Shown: one piece after another, positions 53,205 to 61,521 of the stretch | Numbering within the stretch: the first letter of the stretch is position 1 | Layout: every line of letters begins with the position of its first letter | Made by a program: the position numbers and the translations under genes | Notes under the pieces: generated by a model | Seen by the model: the letters and a program-made list of their open reading frames with translations, nothing else | What the model was told of the DNA's origin: nothing | Databases searched by the model: none | Assembly (NCBI RefSeq): GCF_900102635.1 | Contig: NZ_FMZQ01000013.1 | Location: 62,001-126,000, forward strand | DNA from: Ectopseudomonas chengduensis | GTDB lineage: Bacteria > Pseudomonadota > Gammaproteobacteria > Pseudomonadales > Pseudomonadaceae | Reading direction: 5' to 3' | DNA: 64,000 nt

Positions 53205-54248
53205 ATGGTCGATAACGCCTTCGTCGCCCTTACTCATTCCTCGACCCTGCGTCGGCTGCTCTACGAGGCCCTGGCGGCGCTGGGGCTCGACCCGACCGAC
53301 ACCTACCGTCGTGCCTACGCTGGTGTGGCCCTGGCGGCGCCGTTGCTGGAAGCGCGCGAGGAGCACGACAACGCGCCGCGCTTCTGGCAGGCGCTGGAGG
53401 GCATCAGCGGTGACACCGATATCGGCCTGCACCTGGGCGAGGTCATGCAGCCACGGCCGATGGATGTGGTCAGCTATCTGCTGCTGGCGGCTCGGGACCT
53501 GCGTCAGGGCTTGCAAGCCTTCGTGCGCTTCCAGCACATCCTCTCCGGCGGTTTTGCCGCGCGACTGCAGGAGCAGGGAGACGAGGCGCACCTGGTGATC
53601 GATCTCAACTACCGCGAGGTTGGCTCGCTGCGTCAGCAGATGGAGTGCCTGGCTGTGCTGCTGAGCAAGATGCTGGCGTCGGCCGCTGGCGGCGAGTTGC
53701 CGTTGATGGGCGTCGAGTTTCGCCACCGGGCGCCGCGCAAGCTTGCCGAGCATCGCCGTTTGCTGAGTGTCGAACCCCGTTTCTCGCGGCCGCACGACGT
53801 GCTGATCCTGCCGCGTGCGCTGCTCTCGCGGCCTTCGCGCAGCGCCAGCCCGCGGCTGTTCGAGGTGCTCAGCGAAGAAGCCGAGAAGCAGTTGGCAGGG
53901 TTGGTGGAGAACCAGTTGCTGGCACGGGTGCGCTACTGGCTGGAGGTCAATCTGGGTGGTACGACCTGCAGCCTGGAGGCCTGTGCACTGGCGCTGGGCA
54001 GCAATCGCGGTGCCTTGCAGCGTTCGCTGAGCGAGCAGGGCAGCAGTTTTCGCGCACTGCACGATGAGGTGCGGCGCCTGCGCGCGCTGCGCCTGCTGGA
54101 TCAGGGCCTGGGTGTACGCGAGGTGGCGCGCGCCTGCGGTTTCGCCGAGCTGTCGCCGTTCTACCGCGCCTTTCGTCGCTGGCAGGGCGGGACGCCGCGC
54201 GGTCTGGTATCGCGCCACGGATCGACTGGCGGTGAGGCCCTCGCGTAG
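53205..54248 (+). CDS. AraC-family transcriptional regulator (Arabinose_bd N-terminal domain)
   Basis: A 347-residue regulator. The N-terminal two thirds resemble the Arabinose_bd-type domain of OruR/ArgR-like AraC proteins (FWQALEGISGDTDIGLHLGE, SYLLLAARDLRQGLQAFVRFQHI). The C-terminal AraC HTH is clear: CSLEACALALGSNRGALQRSLSEQG and VREVARACGFAELSPFYRAFRRWQG. It is divergent from the acylase with 120 bp between starts, so it may regulate it. Alternative ATG at 53166. Its stop codon TAG (54246-54248) lies in the left terminal repeat of a 165-bp element. Confidence 0.85.
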   Translation: MVDNAFVALTHSSTLRRLLYEALAALGLDPTDTYRRAYAGVALAAPLLEAREEHDNAPRFWQALEGISGDTDIGLHLGEVMQPRPMDVVSYLLLAARDLRQGLQAFVRFQHILSGGFAARLQEQGDEAHLVIDLNYREVGSLRQQMECLAVLLSKMLASAAGGELPLMGVEFRHRAPRKLAEHRRLLSVEPRFSRPHDVLILPRALLSRPSRSASPRLFEVLSEEAEKQLAGLVENQLLARVRYWLEVNLGGTTCSLEACALALGSNRGALQRSLSEQGSSFRALHDEVRRLRALRLLDQGLGVREVARACGFAELSPFYRAFRRWQGGTPRGLVSRHGSTGGEALA

Positions 54249-54408
54249 GGTGGGTTAGCCGCTTGTCGTACTTATCAGTCGATTCGCCATATTAGCTGCG
54301 GCGTAACCCTCCGCCGGCGTAAGGCGATCTACCGCCTGGTGGGTTACGCGACGCTCCACCTCCGCGGCGTTCCTCGATTCACCTGAGGCGCCGCTAACCC
54401 ACCCTACG
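54244..54408. repeat. 165-bp MITE-like element with 16-bp terminal inverted repeats
   Basis: The ends, 54244-54259 and 54393-54408, are perfect inverted repeats (CGTAGGGTGGGTTAGC). A second perfect inverted repeat (GCGTAACCC at 54301-54309 with GGGTTACGC at 54341-54349) is nested inside. No coding sequence is seen. It fills the gap between the AraC gene and the DUF6436 gene. Confidence 0.8.
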
Positions 54409-54411
54409 GGG

Positions 54412-54993
54412 TCAATCGTTGCCCGGCTTGGCCCATTCACAGAAGCAGCCCACCGCCAGAGTATTGCTGGCATTCACCTTGCGTCCGGCCGCCAGCGCTT
54501 CGAGTATGGGCTCGATGAAGCTGTTGCTCGAGTTGCAGGTCAGGCCTTCGCTGTAGGGGCCGAAGTAGGCCAGCTGGCCCTGTTTGTCCCAGATCGCTAC
54601 GGCAGGGCTGGCTGGCAGGTTGGTGCTGCCGGGCAGCTCATCGATGGGTTGCAGTGCGGCCAGTTCGGCGGGCAGGCGGCCCTGGCTGCCGGGCTTCTGC
54701 ACGACGTGAAATTGCACGCCTTGTGGCGTGTAGTGTTCGATCAGTTCGGACAGGTGCTGCTGGTTGCCGACATTGCATGGGCAGGTCGGGTCCCAGAAAT
54801 GCACCAGGCGGATCGCGCCGGGGCCGCTCAGTTCAGTGGGTAGCTGCAGTTCGGCGCCGGAGAACACCGCTGCGCGCTCGTCGAAGGTGCGCAGGTAGCG
54901 CGTTTCGAACCAGCGGTAAGCCAGCGCCATACCGGCCAGCCAGGCCAGGGCGAGCAGGGCGATGAGCAGGTTCTTGCGGGACAGGCGGAGCAT
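54412..54993 (-). CDS. Membrane-anchored DUF6436 / thioredoxin-like protein
   Basis: A 193-residue protein with an N-terminal TM helix (about 7-26). The periplasmic part looks like a thioredoxin fold: IRLVHFWDPTCPCNVGNQ at the position of the redox site (a C-x-C instead of C-x-x-C), followed by the cis-Pro-type SPAVAIWDKQGQ. Two further Cys in GCFCEWA near the C-terminus form another C-x-C. This fits DUF6436. Function unknown. Start at 54993 is chosen because the TM segment follows directly. Confidence 0.7.
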   Translation of the reverse strand: MLRLSRKNLLIALLALAWLAGMALAYRWFETRYLRTFDERAAVFSGAELQLPTELSGPGAIRLVHFWDPTCPCNVGNQQHLSELIEHYTPQGVQFHVVQKPGSQGRLPAELAALQPIDELPGSTNLPASPAVAIWDKQGQLAYFGPYSEGLTCNSSNSFIEPILEALAAGRKVNASNTLAVGCFCEWAKPGND

Positions 54994-55117
54994 GGGCGGG
55001 CCGGGCGTAAAAAGGGCGTGTAGCTTGCCACGATGCGCCGGGCAGCTGAATATCGCAGCATTCGAGGAGATGTCGTCGGGATCGTCCGCGTGCATCCTGC
55101 AACCTATGGAAAGCCCT

Positions 55118-56059
55118 ATGTCAGAGCCGTTTCAGCCCGATCACTTGCGCCCTCTGCTGCGACCCTTGGCCGCAGCGCACCTGGATTTGCCGGCGCTGCA
55201 GGCGTATCGCAGCTTCTACGGTTTCGACCTGGCCGCGCGCTTTGCCGGGCTGGACAACCGTCTCGGCAGCTTCAATGCAGCCGGCTACCAGATCGCCGTG
55301 CAGCTGTGGGCGCCGGCCGAGCCGCAGGGCACCCTGCTGTTGCTGCACGGCTATTACGACCATATGGGCCTGTACCGACATGTGGTCGACTGGGCGCTGA
55401 GTATGAATTTTGCCGTGCTCGCCTGCGACCTGCCGGGACACGGTCTGTCCAGCGGTGCGCGTGCCAGCATCGGTGATTTCGCCGAGTATCAGCAGGTGCT
55501 GGCTGGCTTGTTCGAGCAGGCCAGCGAGCTGGGGCTGCCGCAGCCCTGGCATCTCTGTGGGCAGAGCACGGGTGGGGCGATTCTGCTGGATTATCTGCTC
55601 GCCGACGGCAAGCGCCCGGAGCTCGGGCAGAGCATTCTCCTGGCACCACTGGTGCGGCCGCGCGCCTGGGCCTGGTCGAAGCTCAGCTATCGGATGCTCA
55701 GTCCCTTCGTTCGGGAAATTCCGCGGCGCTTCAGCGAGAACTCCAGCGACGCCACCTTCATCGACTTCGTGCACAACCTCGATCCCCTGCAGCCGCGCAG
55801 CTTGCCGACTGCCTGGGTGGGGGCATTGGCCAAGTGGGTGCCGCATGTCGAAGCGGCCGGGCGCAGCACGCACAGCCCGCTGATCATTCAGGGCGAGGCG
55901 GACATGACGGTCGACTGGCGCTACAACCTCGAGGTGCTGCAGGACAAGTTCCATCAGCCGCAGATCCTGCGATTGGCAGACGCCCGCCATCACCTGGCGA
56001 ACGAGAACGAGACGTTGCGTAAGCACTATTTCGACTTTCTGCGCGAGCGATTGGCGTAG
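55118..56059 (+). CDS. Alpha/beta hydrolase, serine aminopeptidase S33 / monoacylglycerol lipase type
   Basis: A 313-residue protein. HGYYDHMG forms the oxyanion loop, the nucleophile is Ser150 in GQSTGG, and later QGEADMTVDW and ADARHHLANE supply the likely Asp and His. It resembles the Hydrolase_4 family of lysophospholipases/monoacylglycerol lipases; the substrate is unknown. No signal peptide. The ATG at 55118 has GGAAAG 4 nt upstream; an earlier ATG at 55106 is in frame. Confidence 0.82.
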   Translation: MSEPFQPDHLRPLLRPLAAAHLDLPALQAYRSFYGFDLAARFAGLDNRLGSFNAAGYQIAVQLWAPAEPQGTLLLLHGYYDHMGLYRHVVDWALSMNFAVLACDLPGHGLSSGARASIGDFAEYQQVLAGLFEQASELGLPQPWHLCGQSTGGAILLDYLLADGKRPELGQSILLAPLVRPRAWAWSKLSYRMLSPFVREIPRRFSENSSDATFIDFVHNLDPLQPRSLPTAWVGALAKWVPHVEAAGRSTHSPLIIQGEADMTVDWRYNLEVLQDKFHQPQILRLADARHHLANENETLRKHYFDFLRERLA

Positions 56060-56157
56060 GTTCTACCGGCACCAAGGAGCATCGTAGATGGGTAGAGCAA
56101 CGCGAAACCCATCAGATGGCCCAATACCGATCAGATAAGGTTGCAAAAGCGGCCTTT

Positions 56158-56232
56158 CGTAGGAGCCCCGCCCCGGGGCGAAGCTTTTCAATTGCGCATC
56201 GCCCTGGTTCGCGGCGGGGCGCCGTTCCTACA
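56158..56232. repeat. Paired REP-type inverted repeat
   Basis: Arms 56158-56184 (CGTAGGAGCCCCGCCCCGGG) and 56208-56232 are imperfect inverted copies. Together with the half-element at 56277-56308 it fills the gap between the hydrolase and DUF2059 genes. Confidence 0.7.
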
Positions 56233-56276
56233 CATTCGCAGCGTCGATGCTTAACTGACTGGCATTAATCAAATGG

Positions 56277-56308
56277 CCCCGGGTTTCGCTGCGCTCAACC
56301 CAGGCTAC
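56277..56308 (-). repeat. Half REP-type element (GTAGCCTGGG family)
   Basis: On the minus strand this begins GTAGCCTGGGTTGAGCG and ends CCCGGGG. It resembles one arm of the inverted repeat at 46465-46517. It lies 7 nt past the DUF2059 stop. Confidence 0.55.
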
Positions 56309-56314
56309 AGGCTG

Positions 56315-57082
56315 TTATATGCCCTGCGGCGCCGGCTCCAGCTCGTTGCTGCTCATGCCTACTGCAAGGCCTGCGCGCAGCGCCTGTAGGGCGGCCTGGT
56401 AATAGGCTTTGCCCGCCTCCGACTGGGCGAATTCGACGAACTGCTCCAGCTCGGGGTCGCTCAGCTCGCGATAGACGTGCAGCAGGGTGTTGTCGAGATC
56501 CTGTTCGATCTGCGTCATCAGGCGCTCACGCTGGCCATTGAGCAGCCCTTGAGCCTGACTGCCGCCGAGCAGGCCGGGAATCATCTGGCTGAGGCTGTCG
56601 GCTGCCACGCCGGCCAGCGCCAGGCTGACTTCAGCCCCCGCTTCCTTGGCCGGAATGGCCTGGGCCAGGTGACGAATCAGTAGGCGGCGAGTGGCATCGG
56701 CATCGGTGCGTGGCAGGCCATTGGCGTATTTGGCCAATTGGTCGCTACGGGTGGCCAGCGTCTCGGCGGCAACGATCTTGCGGCCCAGCGCGGATTCGAA
56801 GAAGGCCAGCGCCGGCTGCGGGTCGGCCAGCTCCATGCGCAGGCTGTGCTGCGCGCGCTGGTCGATGGCGGCAGCAGCGAAGCGGCGATTGCTGTTATCC
56901 ACCAGCGCCTGAAACACCGCCGGTGGCAGAGTGCTGCGGTAGCGCTGCTGAGCCGCGTCGAGCGCCTGGTTGAAATGTTCGCGCTGTTGCGGCCAGCCGG
57001 CGGCCTGATACAGGCGCAGGTGGTCGTCTGCCAGGGCCGGCAAGGTCAGGCCAATCAGCAACAGGGCAAACAGAACGCGCAT
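56315..57082 (-). CDS. Periplasmic DUF2059-family protein
   Basis: A 255-residue protein with a signal peptide (MRVLFALLLIGLTLPALA, cleavage after residue 18). The mature part is all-helical with two similar halves; the C-terminal LSDPELEQFVEFAQSEAGKAYYQAAL is the DUF2059 signature. Function unknown. The start at 57082 is chosen to begin the signal peptide; the open frame extends to 57409. It is divergent from the 2OG oxygenase. Confidence 0.8.
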   Translation of the reverse strand: MRVLFALLLIGLTLPALADDHLRLYQAAGWPQQREHFNQALDAAQQRYRSTLPPAVFQALVDNSNRRFAAAAIDQRAQHSLRMELADPQPALAFFESALGRKIVAAETLATRSDQLAKYANGLPRTDADATRRLLIRHLAQAIPAKEAGAEVSLALAGVAADSLSQMIPGLLGGSQAQGLLNGQRERLMTQIEQDLDNTLLHVYRELSDPELEQFVEFAQSEAGKAYYQAALQALRAGLAVGMSSNELEPAPQGI

Positions 57083-57194
57083 CGAGAACTCCTTGGCAAA
57101 CTTTCCTGGTCGGCCGCAGGTGTTGCGGCCGGTTATTTTCGGTGGCTGGTGGAGGCTTGTCGAGTCACGACATGCCACTGATACAATCGCCGCC

Positions 57195-57818
57195 ATGACC
57201 GAATCCAGCCTGCACGACCTCTTTTCCGGCCTTATCGACGACCTTGCCAGCCAGGGCTGGTCGCAACGGGCGTTGTTCGCCCCAGAAGTTCTGACCCGCG
57301 AACTGGCCGTCGAGTGTCGCACGCGTGCACAGAATGGCGAACTCAATGCCGCCGGCGTTGGGCGCGGGGGCGCGCAGCAGGTGCGGGAAGGGATTCGCGG
57401 CGATCGCATCCAATGGCTGGAACCTGGCCAGAGCCAAGCCTGTGACCAGTATCTGCAATTGATGGACGGTTTGCGTCAGGCACTCAATCAGGCGCTCTAT
57501 CTGGGGCTCGAAGACTACGAATGCCACTTCGCCTGCTACGCACCGGGGGCCTTCTACCAGCGGCATCTCGATCGTTTTCGCGATGACGACCGCCGCACGG
57601 TGTCGGCGGTGTTCTATCTGAACGAGGACTGGCAGACCGAGCAGGGCGGGGCGTTGCGCCTGTATCTGGCCGATGGCCGGGAGCATGACGTACTGCCTCA
57701 GGCTGGAACACTGGCGCTGTTTCTATCTTCCGAGATGCCTCACGAAGTGCTGCCGGCCACCCGCGAGCGACTGTCATTGACCGGCTGGTTCAGGCGTCGG
57801 GGTGGCGCGGTACTCTGA
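57195..57818 (+). CDS. 2-oxoglutarate/Fe(II)-dependent oxygenase, prolyl-4-hydroxylase-like
   Basis: A 207-residue enzyme. The iron triad is His124 and Asp126 (HLDRF) with His183 (EMPHEV), and Arg192 would bind 2-oxoglutarate. The FACYAPGAFYQRHLDRF and SAVFYLNEDW motifs match the bacterial P4H/SM-20 group. Target unknown (P. putida PHD hydroxylates EF-Tu). No Shine-Dalgarno is evident, and a TACAAT element ends only 7 nt before the ATG. It is followed 38 nt later by the DUF523 gene. Confidence 0.88.
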   Translation: MTESSLHDLFSGLIDDLASQGWSQRALFAPEVLTRELAVECRTRAQNGELNAAGVGRGGAQQVREGIRGDRIQWLEPGQSQACDQYLQLMDGLRQALNQALYLGLEDYECHFACYAPGAFYQRHLDRFRDDDRRTVSAVFYLNEDWQTEQGGALRLYLADGREHDVLPQAGTLALFLSSEMPHEVLPATRERLSLTGWFRRRGGAVL

Positions 57819-57856
57819 GGCCTGTGGGCTGTCTGGCGACAGTCATGGAGAGGGCG

Positions 57857-58363
57857 ATGCAGAAGATATTGGTCAGCCGCTGCCTGCTCGGGCATCGGGT
57901 GCGTTATGACGGTGGTGCTCACGGACCCTTCGATCAGCTGCAGCGGTGGCTGGACGAAGGACGGGTGGTGGCGCTGTGTCCGGAGGTGGCGGGTGGGCTG
58001 CCGACGCCACGTCCGCCTGCGGAAATTCGCGATGGACAGGGTGGTGCGGTGTTGGATGGTCGGCTGCCAGTACTGACGATCGAGGGCGAGGATGTCACGG
58101 CTGCGTTCGTCGACGGCGCCGAACAGGCGCTGGCGCTGGTGCGCGAGCACGACATCCGCCTGGCACTGCTGAAGGCGCGCAGCCCTTCGTGTGGCAATCT
58201 GGAAAACTATGACGGCAGCTTCAGCGGCGTGCGAGTGCCGGGCGAGGGCGTGACCGCTGCCCTGCTGAAACGAGCTGGAGTGAAGGTGTTCAACGAAATG
58301 CAGTTGGACGAAGCGGCCGCCGAGTTGGCGCGGTTGGAACAAGGCGGCGCTTTAGAGTCGTAG
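57857..58363 (+). CDS. DUF523-family protein
   Basis: A 168-residue protein. The N-terminal ILVSRCLLGHRVRYDG with its conserved Cys, CPEVAGGLPTPRPPAEI, and the LLKARSPSCGNLENYDGSFSG motif match DUF523, a widespread family related to the TudS desulfidases that use an Fe-S cluster bound by three Cys. All three Cys candidates are present. The ATG at 57857 follows GGAGAGGG. Its TAG stop (58361-58363) is the first codon-length of a REP-type element. Confidence 0.85.
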   Translation: MQKILVSRCLLGHRVRYDGGAHGPFDQLQRWLDEGRVVALCPEVAGGLPTPRPPAEIRDGQGGAVLDGRLPVLTIEGEDVTAAFVDGAEQALALVREHDIRLALLKARSPSCGNLENYDGSFSGVRVPGEGVTAALLKRAGVKVFNEMQLDEAAAELARLEQGGALES

Positions 58364-58416
58364 GAGCGAGCTCTGCTCGCGAAGTGGCCCATGTTCGCGA
58401 GCAGAGCTCGCTCCTA
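58361..58416. repeat. Perfect 23-bp inverted repeat (REP type) at the DUF523 stop
   Basis: Arms 58361-58383 (TAGGAGCGAGCTCTGCTCGC) and 58394-58416 are perfectly complementary around a 10-nt loop. The first three bases are the stop codon of the DUF523 gene. Confidence 0.88.
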
Positions 58417-58439
58417 CAGGTCTGCCCGTCAGATAAAGA

Positions 58440-58463
58440 AAAGGGAGGCCGAAGCCTCCCTTT
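58440..58463. terminator. Bidirectional terminator between DUF523 and serA
   Basis: AAAGGGAGGC-CGAA-GCCTCCCTTT is a perfect 10-bp stem with a stable tetraloop, between convergent genes. Confidence 0.8.
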
Positions 58464-58479
58464 GTTCATTTCTGCATAC

Positions 58480-58604
58480 CTCCGGGGCTCGCGAGCTAGA
58501 GCGAGACAAGGCGGGAGCGACCGAGGAGAGCGGAGTTTACGTCAGTAAATGAGCATCTCCGAGGTTGTTCCCAACGCCGTATCGCCGACGCGCAGCAGCT
58601 CCGG
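58480..58604 (-). repeat. Dispersed intergenic element, copy B
   Basis: Read on the minus strand from the serA stop, this aligns with 44934-45110: GGCGATACGGCGTT, CCTCGGAGATGCTCATTTAC, N4, GTAAACTC. The core TTTAC-N4-GTAAA inverted repeat is at about 58536-58550. Confidence 0.7.
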
Positions 58605-58605
58605 T

Positions 58606-59835
58606 TTAGAACAGGACGCGGCTGCGAATCGTGCCATTGACGTGCTGCAGCTTCTCCAGCGCCAGGTCGGAGTACTCGGCGTCTACGTCGATCACCACGT
58701 AGCCGACCTTGTCGTTGGTCTGCAGGAACTGGCCGGAGATGTTGATGCCGTTGTCGGCGAACACCTTGTTGATTTCGCTCATCACGCCCGGAATGTTCTC
58801 GTGGATGTGCAGCAGGCGGTGCTTGCCTGGGTGCGCCGGCAGGGCCACTTCAGGGAAGTTGACCGAGGACACCGAAGTACCGTTGTCGCTGTACTTGACC
58901 AGCTTCTCGGCCACTTCCAGGCCGATGTTGGCCTGCGCTTCGGCGGTGGAGCCACCGATGTGCGGGGTCAGGATCACGCGATCCAGGCCGCGCAGCGGGC
59001 TTTCGAACTCTTCGTCGTTGGACTTGGGTTCGACCGGGAACACGTCGATGGCCGCGCCAATCAGGTGCTCGTCCTTGATCGCCTGGGCCAGGTGATCCAG
59101 CTCGACCACGGTACCGCGCGCGGCGTTGATCAGGATGCCGCCCTTCTTCATGGCGCGGATTTCCTTCTCGCCGATCATCCACTGGGTGGACGGCAGCTCC
59201 GGCACGTGCAGGGAGACGATGTCGCACAGGCCCAGCAGCTCGTACAGGTCACCGATCTGCGTGGCGTTGCCCAGTGGCAGCTTGGTCACGGTGTCGTAGA
59301 AGAACACCTGCATGCCCAGGGCCTCGGCCAGTACCGAGAGCTGGGTGCCGATGGAGCCGTAGCCGACGATACCCAGCTTCTTGCCGCGGATCTCGAAGGA
59401 GTTGGCCGCCGACTTGATCCAGCCGCCACGGTGGCAGGAGGCGTTCTTCTCGGGGATGCCGCGCAGCAGCAGGATGGCCTGGGCCAGCACCAGCTCGGCC
59501 ACCGAACGGGTGTTGGAGTAGGGCGCGTTGAACACGGCGATACCGCGCTCGCGGGCGGCGTCCAGGTCGACCTGGTTGGTACCGATGCAGAAGCAACCGA
59601 CGGCGACCAGTTTTTTCGCGCAGTCGAAGACCTCGGCAGTCAGCTGGGTGCGCGAGCGGATGCCGATGAAGTGGGCATCGGCGATCTTTTCTTTCAGCTC
59701 TTCGCCTGACAGCGCGCCCTTGAGGTACTCGATGTTGCTGTAACCGGCGGCCTTCAGCGTGTCCACGGCGTTCTGGTGGACGCCTTCGAGAAGAAGGAAC
59801 TTGATCTTGCTCTTGTCCAGAGAGGTCTTGCTCAT
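58606..59835 (-). CDS. serA: D-3-phosphoglycerate dehydrogenase
   Basis: A 409-residue enzyme, first step of serine synthesis. Seen: NAD-binding GYGSIGTQL, catalytic Arg in NAARGTVVE, Glu, and His in LTPHIGGSTAEAQ, and a C-terminal ACT domain (about 338-409) for serine feedback. Enzymes of this kind also reduce 2-ketoglutarate to D-2-hydroxyglutarate as a side reaction. Divergent from the D-2-hydroxyglutarate dehydrogenase gene 181 bp away, which fits their known metabolic coupling. Confidence 0.95.
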   Translation of the reverse strand: MSKTSLDKSKIKFLLLEGVHQNAVDTLKAAGYSNIEYLKGALSGEELKEKIADAHFIGIRSRTQLTAEVFDCAKKLVAVGCFCIGTNQVDLDAARERGIAVFNAPYSNTRSVAELVLAQAILLLRGIPEKNASCHRGGWIKSAANSFEIRGKKLGIVGYGSIGTQLSVLAEALGMQVFFYDTVTKLPLGNATQIGDLYELLGLCDIVSLHVPELPSTQWMIGEKEIRAMKKGGILINAARGTVVELDHLAQAIKDEHLIGAAIDVFPVEPKSNDEEFESPLRGLDRVILTPHIGGSTAEAQANIGLEVAEKLVKYSDNGTSVSSVNFPEVALPAHPGKHRLLHIHENIPGVMSEINKVFADNGINISGQFLQTNDKVGYVVIDVDAEYSDLALEKLQHVNGTIRSRVLF

Positions 59836-60016
59836 CGGAGTACCTGTGTCCCACGGGATGTTGTCAGGGAAGGGCTGAGAAACTCAGCCGGCGCCCGCAG
59901 ATCGCTGCATGGCTCGATTCACGGGGTGCGTATGCTAGCATGTTCGCCTTTTTCAATGCTCGGTTGCGACCTGAATGGTTCTCAGGGCGACCATGAATCC
60001 TTTGAGAGTTCCGTAG

Positions 60017-61408
60017 ATGACCACCCCTGCCCAGATCGAAGAGCTGAAGACCCTGGTTGAACCCGGCAAGGTACTGACCGACGCCGATTCCCTCGAGGCC
60101 TATGGCAAGGACTGGACCAAGCATTTCGCCCCGGCGCCCTCTGCAATCGTCTTCCCCAAGACTACCGAGCAGGTGCAGGCCATCGTGCGTTGGGCCAATG
60201 CGCACAAGGTCGCCCTGGTGCCGTCCGGTGGCCGAACCGGTTTGTCGGCGGCTGCGGTCGCGGCCAATGGCGAAGTGGTGGTGGCGTTCGACTACATGAA
60301 CCAGATTCTCTCGTTCAACGAATACGACCGCGCGGCGGTGTGCCAGCCGGGCGTGGTGACCAAGCAGTTGCAGCTGTTCGCCGAAGAGAAAGGCCTGTAT
60401 TACCCGGTGGATTTCGCCTCCAGCGGCTCCAGCCAGATTGGCGGCAATATCGGCACCAATGCCGGCGGGATCAAGGTGATTCGCTACGGCATGACCCGCA
60501 ACTGGGTGGCCGGCCTGAAGGTCGTGACCGGCACCGGCGAATTGCTGGAGCTGAACAAGGACCTGATCAAGAACGCCACTGGCTATGACCTGCGTCAGCT
60601 GTTCATCGGCGCCGAAGGCACCCTGGGCTTCGTGGTCGAAGCGACCATGCGCCTGGATCGCGCGCCGAAGAACCTCACCGCGATGGTGCTCGGCACCGCT
60701 GATTTCGACTCGATCATGCCGGTGCTGCACGCTTTCCAGAGCAAGCTCGACCTGACCGCGTTCGAGTTCTTTTCCGACAAGGCGCTGGCCAAGGTGCTCG
60801 GCCGTGGCGACGTCCCCGCACCGTTCGAAAGCGAATGCCCCTTCTATGCGCTGCTGGAATTCGAAGCCAGCACCGAGGAAGTGGCCAACCAGGCGCTGGA
60901 AACCTTCGAGCATTGCGTCGAGCAGGGCTGGGTGGTCGATGGCGTGATGAGCCAGAGCGAACAGCAGCTGCAGAACCTGTGGAAGCTGCGCGAATATATC
61001 TCCGAAACCATCAGCCACTGGACGCCGTACAAGAACGACATCTCCGTCACGGTCAGCCAGGTGCCGGCCTTCCTCAAGGACATCGATGCCATCGTCGAAG
61101 CCAACTACCCGGATTTCGAGGTGGTGTGGTTCGGCCATATCGGTGACGGCAACCTGCATCTGAATATCTTGAAGCCCGATAACCTGTCCAAGGACGAGTT
61201 CTTCGCCAAGTGCGCGGTAGTCAACCAGTGGGTGTTCGAGACCGTGCAGAAATACAACGGCTCGATCAGTGCCGAGCATGGCGTGGGCATGACCAAGCGC
61301 GACTACCTGCACTACAGCCGTTCGCCAGAAGAAATCGCCTGCATGAAAGCGATCAAGGCGGTGTTCGATCCCAACGGCATCATGAACCCCGGCAAGATCT
61401 TTGCCTGA
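60017..61408 (+). CDS. FAD-linked D-2-hydroxyglutarate dehydrogenase
   Basis: A 463-residue flavoprotein of the FAD_binding_4/FAD-oxidase_C family. Seen: VPSGGRTGLSAAAV and SSGSSQIGGNIGTNAGGIKVIRYG for FAD binding, WFGHIGDGNLHLNI with metal-binding His residues, and the C-terminal HGVGMTKRDYL. PA0317 next to serA in PAO1 is a D-2-HGDH as I recall, and a P. stutzeri homolog drives SerA by removing D-2-hydroxyglutarate. GlcD-like glycolate or lactate activity is the alternative. Confidence 0.88.
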   Translation: MTTPAQIEELKTLVEPGKVLTDADSLEAYGKDWTKHFAPAPSAIVFPKTTEQVQAIVRWANAHKVALVPSGGRTGLSAAAVAANGEVVVAFDYMNQILSFNEYDRAAVCQPGVVTKQLQLFAEEKGLYYPVDFASSGSSQIGGNIGTNAGGIKVIRYGMTRNWVAGLKVVTGTGELLELNKDLIKNATGYDLRQLFIGAEGTLGFVVEATMRLDRAPKNLTAMVLGTADFDSIMPVLHAFQSKLDLTAFEFFSDKALAKVLGRGDVPAPFESECPFYALLEFEASTEEVANQALETFEHCVEQGWVVDGVMSQSEQQLQNLWKLREYISETISHWTPYKNDISVTVSQVPAFLKDIDAIVEANYPDFEVVWFGHIGDGNLHLNILKPDNLSKDEFFAKCAVVNQWVFETVQKYNGSISAEHGVGMTKRDYLHYSRSPEEIACMKAIKAVFDPNGIMNPGKIFA

Positions 61409-61414
61409 TCGCAG

Positions 61415-61440
61415 ACGCCCGCCTGACAGCGGGCGTTTTC
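61415..61440 (+). terminator. Rho-independent terminator after the D-2-HGDH gene
   Basis: ACGCCCGC and GCGGGCGT flank a 6-nt loop, followed by TTTTC, 6 nt past the stop. Confidence 0.78.
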
Positions 61441-61521
61441 GTATCCGGCCATGTGTCGGTTAAGGTACGGCACCGGCCACAAGCCGCGATGCCCACAATA
61501 CGAACAACACAGGAGTCGGTG

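Noticed and set aside
57157..57195. Leaderless promoter for the 2OG oxygenase
   Set aside because: TACAAT ends 7 nt before the ATG, but the only -35-like sequence gives a 19-bp spacer, so support is too weak to list as a promoter.
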